A stretch of 64,000 bases of DNA from Deefgea rivuli DSM 18356 (GTDB taxonomy: Bacteria; Pseudomonadota; Gammaproteobacteria; Burkholderiales; Chitinibacteraceae), in the NCBI RefSeq assembly GCF_000620145.1, contig NZ_JHVM01000003.1, positions 372,001 through 436,000 on the forward strand, in the 5' to 3' direction. The translations under genes were made by a program, and so were the position numbers. Under the pieces are notes generated by a model, which saw only the letters and a list, made by a program, of their open reading frames with translations, was not told the DNA's origin and made no database searches. This document shows, in pieces, positions 16,792-24,403 of this stretch (within the stretch, counting starts at the first letter, position 1; every line of letters starts with the position of its first letter).

Positions 16792-17283
16792 TCAGTCGTA
16801 ATTAATGCGACTAGCAAAGGCTTCTGGCAGCCATGGTTTGGCTAAGAACGCACTTTGCTCAAATAAAGGGCTAAACATCGCATTTCGCCATTCTGGCTCT
16901 TTAGGTAGGCTAGTAAATCCGGCCAGCAATACCAAAGTGAGTATCAGCAAATATCCGCGAATCACCCCAAAGCCAGCGCCTAAAATTCGGTCTATCGGCT
17001 TAAAACCGGTCGCTTTAATAAATTGGTTCAGCGTAATTCTAAAGATGGCTGACAATAACCACACCATAAAAAACAGTGTAATAAAAGCGCCAAGATATCT
17101 TAATGCTTCAGTGGGAATACTCTCTGGCATCCACAAAGAAACTCTGGCGGCGTAATGCATCGCACACCAAAAAGCGAGGATCCAAGCGCAAAGCGCCAAT
17201 ACTTCCTGAGTTAAACCACGCATGACCGACAACATAATTGATAAGCCGACGATACCCAACGCGGCGTAATCAAAAGTGGTCAT
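16792..17283 (-). CDS. cvpA: CvpA family inner-membrane protein
   Basis: A 163-residue membrane protein with four predicted spans (YAALGIVGLSIMLSVMRG, EVLALCAWILAFWCAMHY, LRYLGAFITLFFMVWLLSAIF, GVIRGYLLILTLVLLAGF). It is named for colicin V production in E. coli; in other bacteria it affects envelope stress resistance and biofilm. The motif DRILGAGFGVIRGYL near residue 105 is the most conserved part of the family. Its start overlaps the stop of the SPOR gene (ATGA), implying translational coupling. A synonymous second copy of its last six codons and stop follows it. Confidence 0.9.
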   Translation of the reverse strand: MTTFDYAALGIVGLSIMLSVMRGLTQEVLALCAWILAFWCAMHYAARVSLWMPESIPTEALRYLGAFITLFFMVWLLSAIFRITLNQFIKATGFKPIDRILGAGFGVIRGYLLILTLVLLAGFTSLPKEPEWRNAMFSPLFEQSAFLAKPWLPEAFASRINYD

Positions 17284-18062
17284 TGCGCCGCCTTAGCAAT
17301 CAAAGTGCCCGAAACGCCAACATCTTGCATGACCTTAATCCATGCTTTGGCTTTTGCCTCATCATCGGTCGGACCAACGCGAACGCGAGTTAATTCACCC
17401 TTGCTGCTATTGATTTTCTCACTGGTCACCCGTACACCGGCATTTTTTAGCTTAGTGACCAGTTGAGTGGCTTTTTCAGCATCGGCGTAAGCGCCAACTT
17501 GAATGAAATAGGTTTTTTTGTCGGGACTCTCAGTAGCGGGAATGTGCTTGCCTTCCAAAATCGCAGCGGGGTTATTGGTGGGCTTCTTTTTCGGCTCAGT
17601 CGTTTTAACTGGGATTTTCTCAATCGGTTTCTTGCTCGGAATCGGTTTAATCAGTTCTGATTTTGGCGTCGCTACTGGCGCTTCGGTTTTTACCGGCGGC
17701 GCTGGCTGCTCAGTACTAATGACAACAGGTTCTGGCTGCACTTTTTCAGCTTGATGATTGACTAATTTACCCGGCAGAGCGACTGGTGCGACTTTTGAAG
17801 CCTCCACGGGAGGTAATGGGACAGCGGCAAGCTCTTGAGTCGCCGGTACTGAAGCTACGGCAGTACCATCTACAATCGAAGATAAAGCCGGAGCGCTGGA
17901 AATAATCTCAACTGAGTGATTGTCAACGAGATTTTTAGGCGGCTCGCCGTCTAAAACCGTCCACAAAAAAGTCAGCGCAAACACCACTAAAGTAATCGCA
18001 CCAACAAGGCGGCGACGCGCGCGTTTTCTTAATTGCTGCAGTTCATCACTCACATTTGCCAT
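17280..18062 (-). CDS. SPOR domain protein (DedD-like)
   Basis: A protein of about 260 residues: short cytoplasmic N-terminus, one membrane span (LVGAITLVVFALTFLWTVL), a long Pro/Lys/Val-rich periplasmic linker, and a C-terminal SPOR domain (KKTYFIQVGAYADAEKATQLVTKLKNAG ... TRVRVGPTDDEAKAKAW) that binds denuded septal peptidoglycan. It is placed as E. coli dedD is, between folC and cvpA, and so probably acts in cell division. The start is either GTG 18077 or ATG 18062; I chose ATG. Either way it overlaps or abuts the folC stop at 18067. Confidence 0.8.
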   Translation of the reverse strand: MANVSDELQQLRKRARRRLVGAITLVVFALTFLWTVLDGEPPKNLVDNHSVEIISSAPALSSIVDGTAVASVPATQELAAVPLPPVEASKVAPVALPGKLVNHQAEKVQPEPVVISTEQPAPPVKTEAPVATPKSELIKPIPSKKPIEKIPVKTTEPKKKPTNNPAAILEGKHIPATESPDKKTYFIQVGAYADAEKATQLVTKLKNAGVRVTSEKINSSKGELTRVRVGPTDDEAKAKAWIKVMQDVGVSGTLIAKAAQ

Positions 18063-18066
18063 ACTT

Positions 18067-19347
18067 TTATTGCCCACGCGCTACCATGACTTCAGCCACA
18101 GTAAAGAAAGATCCAAAGACTAGGATTCTATCAGCTTCAAGCGCAGTGTTGCAGGCTGATTGATAGGCTTTTGCGACTGTTTCGTACTGTTCAATTCGCG
18201 CCTGCGGCGATATTTGCAAAATCATCTGCGCCAAACTCGCAGTCGTCGCAGCGCGAGGCAGTTGCGGTGCTGCCAAATGCCAAACATCAATGCGATCAGC
18301 CAGCAGGTTTACTACACCGACAATGTCTTTATCTTGCATCATACCGAACACCGCGTGCGTTTTCGGATGAAAGCCCATTCCATCTAAACTAGACTTTAGG
18401 ACTAGCGCCGCATGGGGGTTATGCGCCACATCCATTACCACTGTTGGCCTACCCGGCAATACCTGGAAGCGCGCTGGCCATTCTACCTCTAGCAAACCAC
18501 GCTTAATATCGCCCAAAGCGACGGGTAAAGACGCCTGGCATGCATCGAGAATCGCCAAGACCAAGCACGCGTTATTAAGCTGATACTTGCCGCGCAAAGC
18601 GGGCAATGGCAGCGCATGGCGACGAACGCCCGCTTTGTTCCACCATGACCACTGCAAGCCTTCGACTTGCATTTCAAAACCAAAATCGCGGCCAATTAAT
18701 CGGAGGTCTGCGCCGATTGCTGCTGCGACATCCAGCAATGTCTGCGGCGGCTGAGGATCTGCGCATAGCGCAGGCTTGCCTGAGCGATAGACGCCCGCCT
18801 TTTCCAACGCAATTTTCTCACGGGTATCTCCTAGGTAGCTTTGATGGTCAATACCCACGCTCACAACGGCAGAGACAGTCGGCTCAAAAATATTTACGGC
18901 ATCCAATCGGCCGCCTAGGCCAACTTCCATCACCGCGACATCAACACCTTGCACCACAAATTGATGCATTGCTGCCAGCGTACCAAACTCAAAGTAAGAC
19001 AAGCTAATATCACCGCGCGCAGCTTCAATCGCCCGAAAACTCGCCACGATGCTCGCATCCGAAACCGGCGTGCCATGAATCGCAATCCGTTCGTTGTAAT
19101 GCAATAAATGCGGTGATGTATACGTTCCGACTTTATAGCCTGCAGAGCGCAGGATCTGCGACAACATCGCGCAAACAGATCCCTTGCCATTCGTTCCGGC
19201 AATCGTTAACACAGGGCATACTGGCTGCAATTGCATCGCATCACGCACCGCGGTGACACGAGCCAAGCCCATATCAATCGCAATCGGGTGCAAAGACTCC
19301 AAATAGCTCAACCATTCAGGCAAGCTATCGGCATTAAATACTGACAT
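18067..19347 (-). CDS. folC: Bifunctional folylpolyglutamate/dihydrofolate synthase
   Basis: A 426-residue Mur-ligase-family enzyme that adds glutamate to dihydropteroate and folates. Key segments are the ATP loop LTIAGTNGKGSVCAML, YTSPHLLHYNERI, MEVGLGGRLDAVNIF, and the C-terminal VVMDVAHNPHAA. The start codon directly abuts the accD stop (zero spacing), so the two are presumably co-translated. Its place between accD and a SPOR gene is shared with E. coli and Pseudomonas. Confidence 0.93.
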   Translation of the reverse strand: MSVFNADSLPEWLSYLESLHPIAIDMGLARVTAVRDAMQLQPVCPVLTIAGTNGKGSVCAMLSQILRSAGYKVGTYTSPHLLHYNERIAIHGTPVSDASIVASFRAIEAARGDISLSYFEFGTLAAMHQFVVQGVDVAVMEVGLGGRLDAVNIFEPTVSAVVSVGIDHQSYLGDTREKIALEKAGVYRSGKPALCADPQPPQTLLDVAAAIGADLRLIGRDFGFEMQVEGLQWSWWNKAGVRRHALPLPALRGKYQLNNACLVLAILDACQASLPVALGDIKRGLLEVEWPARFQVLPGRPTVVMDVAHNPHAALVLKSSLDGMGFHPKTHAVFGMMQDKDIVGVVNLLADRIDVWHLAAPQLPRAATTASLAQMILQISPQARIEQYETVAKAYQSACNTALEADRILVFGSFFTVAEVMVARGQ

Positions 19348-20214
19348 TTAGTTAGCCGCAGGTTGGCGATTGAGCAAAGTAATCACATCAGCGAGGCGCT
19401 GACGCAATTCGCGGCGATCAACGATCATATCAATCGCACCTTTTTCTAGCAGAAATTCCGAACGCTGGAAGCCTTCAGGCAAGGTTTCACGTACAGTTTG
19501 CTCAATTACGCGAGGACCAGCAAAACCGATCAAAGCACCGGGTTCAGCCATCACTACGTCACCCAAGAAAGCGAATGATGCAGAAACGCCCCCCATTGTT
19601 GGATCAGTCAACAAGGAAATAAACGGCAGCTGCTTATCTGCGAGTTTGGTCAAAATGGCGCTAGTTTTAGCCATTTGCATTAACGAATTCAAACCTTCCT
19701 GCATCCGTGCGCCACCCGACGCCGACACGCAAATGAACGGCAGATCGTTTTCCAACGCAGTTTTTACGCCGCGAACAAAACGCTCACCCACGACCGAGCC
19801 CATTGAGCCGCCGATAAATTTAAACTCAAATGCAGCAACAACCACTGGCACGGTCAAAATCGAGCCTTGCATCACAACCAGTGCATCATCTTCGCCTGTT
19901 GCCGCTTGTGCAGCCGTCAAACGATCAGGGTAACGCTTGCCGTCTTTAAATTTCAAAATATCAACGGGTTTTACTTCAGCACCAATTTCAAAGCGCCCTT
20001 CCGTATCCAGTAATTGATTCAAACGCTCACGCGCTGGCACCGCATTGTGAAAGCTGCATTTTGGACAAACTTCGAGATTATTTTCCAAATCAGTACGGTA
20101 CAAGACCGCGTTGCAGGCATTGCACTTACTCCACAAGCCTTCGGGCACCGCAGATTTACTCGCCGTTGTACGGCTTTGAATTTTAGGGGGTAATAGTTTT
20201 TGTAACCAACTCAT
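19348..20214 (-). CDS. accD: Acetyl-CoA carboxylase carboxyltransferase beta subunit
   Basis: A 288-residue beta subunit of the carboxyltransferase that passes the carboxyl group from biotin carrier to acetyl-CoA, giving malonyl-CoA. The N-terminal four-cysteine zinc ribbon is seen as [14 protein letters not shown]...VCPKCSFH, followed by the crotonase-like core with [12 protein letters not shown] and [11 protein letters not shown]. It follows trpA after 18 nt. In this lineage accD-folC sit behind the trp genes, as here. Confidence 0.95.
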   Translation of the reverse strand: MSWLQKLLPPKIQSRTTASKSAVPEGLWSKCNACNAVLYRTDLENNLEVCPKCSFHNAVPARERLNQLLDTEGRFEIGAEVKPVDILKFKDGKRYPDRLTAAQAATGEDDALVVMQGSILTVPVVVAAFEFKFIGGSMGSVVGERFVRGVKTALENDLPFICVSASGGARMQEGLNSLMQMAKTSAILTKLADKQLPFISLLTDPTMGGVSASFAFLGDVVMAEPGALIGFAGPRVIEQTVRETLPEGFQRSEFLLEKGAIDMIVDRRELRQRLADVITLLNRQPAAN

Positions 20215-20232
20215 TGCAAACTCCTTAAGCCT

Positions 20233-21036
20233 TTAAATACGGGCACTATCCATTGCTGCACGTACTTCAGCCAAAAACACACGCAAACGTTCTGCCAAGC
20301 CCGCTTCGCCCAATTCAACTTCTTGCACTAAACGTGAACCAATCACCACTGCATCGGCAATTTGCGCCACGGCTTTCGCTGTTGCGGCATCACGAATCCC
20401 GAAACCAACACCAATCGGAATCGATAAATATTGTTTTAATACATCCAGCTTCGCCTTCACATCGGCCACATCCAGATTTGCCGAACCGGTTACGCCTTTG
20501 AGCGAAACATAATACACATAGCCACTGGCCAGTTCTGCAACGGCTTTCACGCGAGATTCTGGCGTTGTGGGTGCCAATAAGAAAATCGGATCCAAGCCAT
20601 GCGCTTTGAATACTTTGGCTGACTCTTCCGCTTCTTCAGGCGGCATATCGACGGTCAACACGCCATCAACGCCAGCCGCAATCGCAGATTTTGCAAATTC
20701 CTCGTAACCCATCGCTTCAACAGGATTGGCATAACCCATCAATACCACGGGCGTCGTTGGATTAGTCGTGCGAAATTCGGCCACCATCGCAAAGACACCA
20801 CGCATCGTGACTTTATGCGCCAAAGCACGCTCTGAAGCACGCTGGATCACTGGGCCATCGGCCATCGGATCAGAAAACGGCACGCCCAGCTCAATCACAT
20901 CTGCACCGCCTTGCACCAAGGCATGCATTAATTTGACTGTAATGCCTGGATGAGGATCGCCAGCGGTAATAAACGGAATCAAGGCTTGGCGATTTTGTGC
21001 TGCCAATTGCTGCATAACACTTTGAATACGAGACAT
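20233..21036 (-). CDS. trpA: Tryptophan synthase alpha chain
   Basis: A 267-residue TIM-barrel subunit that splits indole-3-glycerol phosphate to indole. [16 protein letters not shown], the catalytic Glu in [19 protein letters not shown] and the loop Asp in [11 protein letters not shown] are in place, and [12 protein letters not shown] lines the phosphate site. It follows trpB with 62 nt between them. Together they channel indole within the alpha2-beta2 complex. Confidence 0.96.
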   Translation of the reverse strand: MSRIQSVMQQLAAQNRQALIPFITAGDPHPGITVKLMHALVQGGADVIELGVPFSDPMADGPVIQRASERALAHKVTMRGVFAMVAEFRTTNPTTPVVLMGYANPVEAMGYEEFAKSAIAAGVDGVLTVDMPPEEAEESAKVFKAHGLDPIFLLAPTTPESRVKAVAELASGYVYYVSLKGVTGSANLDVADVKAKLDVLKQYLSIPIGVGFGIRDAATAKAVAQIADAVVIGSRLVQEVELGEAGLAERLRVFLAEVRAAMDSARI

Positions 21037-21098
21037 AGGTATCTTTACCAGTACATTATTTAATCATGCTTAGCGGGATATACCCCGCCAAGTGCAAA

Positions 21099-22304
21099 TT
21101 ACAATTGAATACCGCTCATTTTGGCAATCGTCGGAATATCTTTATCGCCACGACCTGATAAGTTCACCAACAAAACTTCATCTTTACGCATGGTTTTGGC
21201 TATTTTCATTGCGTGTGCCAAAGCGTGACTGGATTCCAGCGCAGGAATAATCCCTTCATAACGGCATAAATCATGGAAAGCCGCCAAAGCTTCATCATCA
21301 TTAATCGCGACGTATTCAGCGCGGCCGATGTCTTTGAGGAAGCTATGTTCAGGGCCAACACCTGGATAATCCAAGCCTGCTGAAATCGAATGGGTTTCGC
21401 TAATTTGACCATCACCATCTTGCATCAAATATGAGCGCTGGCCATGCAAGACGCCATTTTTAGCGTTTGAAGTCAACGGCGCGGCATGACGGCCGGTCTC
21501 AACGCCATCACCACCGGCTTCAACACCAATCAAGCGCACGCCAGCGACATCGATATACGGATGGAAAATACCAATCGCATTGCTGCCACCACCGACACAG
21601 GCAATCACCGCATCAGGCTGACGACCAATCATTTCTTGCATTTGCACTTTGCATTCTTCGCCAATAACGACTTGGAAATCACGCACCAGTTGTGGATAAG
21701 GATGCGGGCCTGCCGCAGTGCCGATAATGTAATACGTTGAATCGACATTGGTGACCCAATCACGCATCGCCTCATTCATCGCATCTTTCAGCGTTTTCGT
21801 GCCTGACTCAACCGCCACGACGGTCGCGCCCAATAATTTCATGCGGTACACATTTGGCGCTTGGCGTGCAACGTCTTCCGCACCCATATACACCACGCAT
21901 TCCATGCCATAACGGGCAGCAACGGTGGCAGATGCAACACCGTGCTGACCTGCGCCGGTTTCAGCAATCACACGCTTTTTACCCATCCGGCGCGCCAACA
22001 AGGCTTGGCCGATGGTGTTGTTCACTTTATGTGCACCGGTGTGATTCAAATCTTCACGTTTTAAATAAATCTGCGCGCCACCCAAAGCGTCGGACAGGCG
22101 CTCAGCATGATAAATCGGGCTTGGACGACCAACATAATGCTTCAAGACATAGCGATATTCATCCATAAATGCAGGATCTTTTAGCGCTTTTTCAAACTCA
22201 ATCCGTAGCTCTTCCAGCGCGGGCATCAAGGTTTCGGCAACATAAATGCCACCATGAACACCATAATGACCACGTACATCCGGCTGCTGATAAATTTCGC
22301 TCAT
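21099..22304 (-). CDS. trpB: Tryptophan synthase beta chain
   Basis: A 401-residue PLP enzyme joining indole and serine. The PLP lysine is in the segment [20 protein letters not shown], the GAGQHG loop follows, and the phosphate-binding [11 protein letters not shown] is present. The E. coli enzyme is 397 residues. It is part of trpF-trpB-trpA; trpE, trpG, trpD and trpC are not in the window, as usual in betaproteobacteria where the trp genes are split. Confidence 0.97.
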   Translation of the reverse strand: MSEIYQQPDVRGHYGVHGGIYVAETLMPALEELRIEFEKALKDPAFMDEYRYVLKHYVGRPSPIYHAERLSDALGGAQIYLKREDLNHTGAHKVNNTIGQALLARRMGKKRVIAETGAGQHGVASATVAARYGMECVVYMGAEDVARQAPNVYRMKLLGATVVAVESGTKTLKDAMNEAMRDWVTNVDSTYYIIGTAAGPHPYPQLVRDFQVVIGEECKVQMQEMIGRQPDAVIACVGGGSNAIGIFHPYIDVAGVRLIGVEAGGDGVETGRHAAPLTSNAKNGVLHGQRSYLMQDGDGQISETHSISAGLDYPGVGPEHSFLKDIGRAEYVAINDDEALAAFHDLCRYEGIIPALESSHALAHAMKIAKTMRKDEVLLVNLSGRGDKDIPTIAKMSGIQL

Positions 22305-22337
22305 GACTCTCTCACCTACGCACGTAAAGCAGATTAA

Positions 22338-22955
22338 TTAAATAAGGGCACGAATAAACAATTCGACCTGATGCAAATCTTTAACGCCCTTGCTACTTTC
22401 TACCCCGCTAGATACATCAACAGCCCAAGGCTGGACGCGCTCTACTGCGGAAGCAACATTTTCTGGATGTAAACCGCCAGATAAAATCAAAGGCAGCGGC
22501 CACTCACTAGGGAGCACACTCCAATCAAACGACTCACCCGTTCCACCCGGCACGCCATCGACCCAAGCATCCAATAACAAACCGCGACATAAGGGTGAAA
22601 CAAATCGCTGGGCGTATTCTAACAAATTTAAGTCAGGTTTTACCCTAAGCGCTTTGATAAAAGGTCGACCAAATTGACTGCAATAGGCTAAATCTTCGTC
22701 GCCGTGAAATTGCAGCAAGTCTAAAGGCACTTTAGCCAACACGGAGCTGACAACCTCCGCAGACTCATTCACAAAAAGACCAACCGACATCACAAAGGCA
22801 GGTAGCGCAGCGACAATTTCAGCCGCCACGTCAGCCGAAACATGACGCGGACTGGGCGGATAAAACACCAAACCAATCGCATCTGCACCTAATTTAGCCA
22901 CTTGCAACGCCGTCGCCGCATCACGCAAACCGCAAATTTTTATACGTGTACGCAT
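22338..22955 (-). CDS. trpF: Phosphoribosylanthranilate isomerase
   Basis: A 205-residue TIM-barrel enzyme that isomerises phosphoribosylanthranilate in tryptophan synthesis. The catalytic Cys is in RIKICGLRD, the general acid Asp in ILSGG/VDVSSGVESSKGVKD, and VFYPPSPRHVS and LLQFHGDED are typical. It is stand-alone, not fused to trpC. The frame can begin at GTG 22961, but AGAGGG is spaced for ATG 22955, which I use. It follows truA by about 10 nt. Confidence 0.94.
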   Translation of the reverse strand: MRTRIKICGLRDAATALQVAKLGADAIGLVFYPPSPRHVSADVAAEIVAALPAFVMSVGLFVNESAEVVSSVLAKVPLDLLQFHGDEDLAYCSQFGRPFIKALRVKPDLNLLEYAQRFVSPLCRGLLLDAWVDGVPGGTGESFDWSVLPSEWPLPLILSGGLHPENVASAVERVQPWAVDVSSGVESSKGVKDLHQVELFIRALI

Positions 22956-22965
22956 TTTCACCCTC

Positions 22966-23757
22966 TTAAATCAAGCCGTAGCGATACTCAGGCTCAGTCG
23001 GCAAGCCAAATTCTGCAGGGTAGGTAACGCCGGTCAAATAAAGGCCATCAGGCATAAATGTAGGCGGTGCCGTTTTACGATTTTTTTGCGCCAGAAGCCA
23101 AGCCATCCATTCCGGCGAATCTTTGCCTTTACCAATATGCAGCATCGCCCCCATCATATTGCGTACCATATGATGTAAGAACGCTGTTGCGGAGAAATCA
23201 AAGCAGAGCATATTGGCCTGTTCCGTAATCTGAATTCGCTGCAAATGCTTTACTGGTGACAATGCCTGACATTCAGCGGCACGAAAACTACTAAAATCAT
23301 GCTCGCCGAGCAAAAACTGGGCTGAATCACGCATTGCATCGACGTTCACATCGTAGTGAACCCAGCCAACTCGCCCGGCTTGAAGGCTAGGTCGAACCGG
23401 ATGACGCAGCAGCAAATAACGATAATGCCTTGCTGTTGCTACAAAGCGGGCATGAAAATGATTAGGTACTTCTTGCGCCCAAAGTACAGCAACGCCCGAG
23501 GGTAAAAAACTATTCACGCCTCTCACCCAAGCGGTAATAGGCCGATTTACATCGGTGTCAAAATGAATAATTTGTCGAATTGCATGCACACCCGCATCGG
23601 TTCGCCCTGCGGCGTGGACTCTTACTTGATGGCCAGCCATTCGCGCAATCGCACGTTCCAACTCACCTTGAACAGTTTGCATTTGTGGCTGAACTTGCCA
23701 GCCACTAAAATCGCGTCCGTCGTACTCAATCGCCAATGCGTATCGCTTTAATTCCAA
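22966..23757 (-). CDS. truA: tRNA pseudouridine synthase A (probable TTG start)
   Basis: A protein of about 263 residues making pseudouridine at positions 38-40 of tRNA anticodon arms. The catalytic Asp is in HAAGRTDAGVHA; YALAIEYDGRDFSGWQ opens the first repeat domain and FLHHMVRNMMGAM marks the second. The frame extends to ATG 23802, deep inside the upstream membrane-protein gene. Homologues begin at the YALAIEYDG strand, so TTG 23757 is the likely start, giving a 10-nt overlap with the upstream stop. This implies coupling with the membrane protein gene. Confidence 0.9.
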   Translation of the reverse strand: MELKRYALAIEYDGRDFSGWQVQPQMQTVQGELERAIARMAGHQVRVHAAGRTDAGVHAIRQIIHFDTDVNRPITAWVRGVNSFLPSGVAVLWAQEVPNHFHARFVATARHYRYLLLRHPVRPSLQAGRVGWVHYDVNVDAMRDSAQFLLGEHDFSSFRAAECQALSPVKHLQRIQITEQANMLCFDFSATAFLHHMVRNMMGAMLHIGKGKDSPEWMAWLLAQKNRKTAPPTFMPDGLYLTGVTYPAEFGLPTEPEYRYGLI

Positions 23758-24371
23758 AACCCAGCCACTCCCATAAAAATAGTCAGCAAGATAAGAGCGC
23801 ATTGCCCTGCAAAAAACAACCTTTGATATTGATTTAAGGGGGTGTATTGCAATATATATTCAGTTTGAATTTGCGGCTGAGGCTGTAAAATCTTCCCCAT
23901 TAAATCGCTAAAACTATGTTTTTCTTCAAGCAGCCCCTCCGCTTTTTCCAATGTTAAAGCAAAACGCAGCGCAAAGCGTGCTTGAGCATCATTAAAATAC
24001 TGCAGAGGAGCGAGAAAAATATAAATCGATGTAAATATTTCAGGCCTTGTCATTTTCGTCAGCAAAATCTGCAAACTTGAAGTCACGATGACTAGCCGCA
24101 TCACTTGCGCCAGACCCAGCCATAAACCGCTATCGGTCGGCGAAAACCAGCCCAACCACAAATACTGCCCAGGCACCGTCCAGCCATAAACAAGTAACAC
24201 TGACAAAAGTAGCCATTTTAAGCGTGGTAAACCGCGTAGTAGTCGCTGCCGCGCCAAGCAAAACGCCAAACCCAAGAACAAAAACCCGAGCACAAAAAGA
24301 GAATGGCGCTCTAGCCATGGCAACAAAATAAGTAGCCACAACCAGAACGCCAAAAAATTAACTGCATGCAA
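23748..24371 (-). CDS. EcfT/CbiQ-like membrane protein
   Basis: A 207-residue inner-membrane protein. It has spans at FLAFWLWLLILLPWLERH, LFVLGFLFLGLAFCLAR, LKWLLLSVLLVYGWTVPG and a final LFFAGQCALILLTIFMGVAG. The central part (LGLAQVMRLVIVTSSLQILLTKMT, followed by a cytoplasmic helical stretch with ARFALRFALTLEKAEGL) resembles the coupling-helix region of EcfT/CbiQ transporter subunits. No ABC ATPase or substrate-binding subunit lies nearby, so transport cannot be claimed. Genes of this type are placed between fimV and truA in related genomes, as I recall. It overlaps truA. Confidence 0.5.
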   Translation of the reverse strand: MHAVNFLAFWLWLLILLPWLERHSLFVLGFLFLGLAFCLARQRLLRGLPRLKWLLLSVLLVYGWTVPGQYLWLGWFSPTDSGLWLGLAQVMRLVIVTSSLQILLTKMTRPEIFTSIYIFLAPLQYFNDAQARFALRFALTLEKAEGLLEEKHSFSDLMGKILQPQPQIQTEYILQYTPLNQYQRLFFAGQCALILLTIFMGVAGFWN

Positions 24372-24403
24372 CTTAATACCGTACCGTCAACTTAAATCCA
24401 ACA

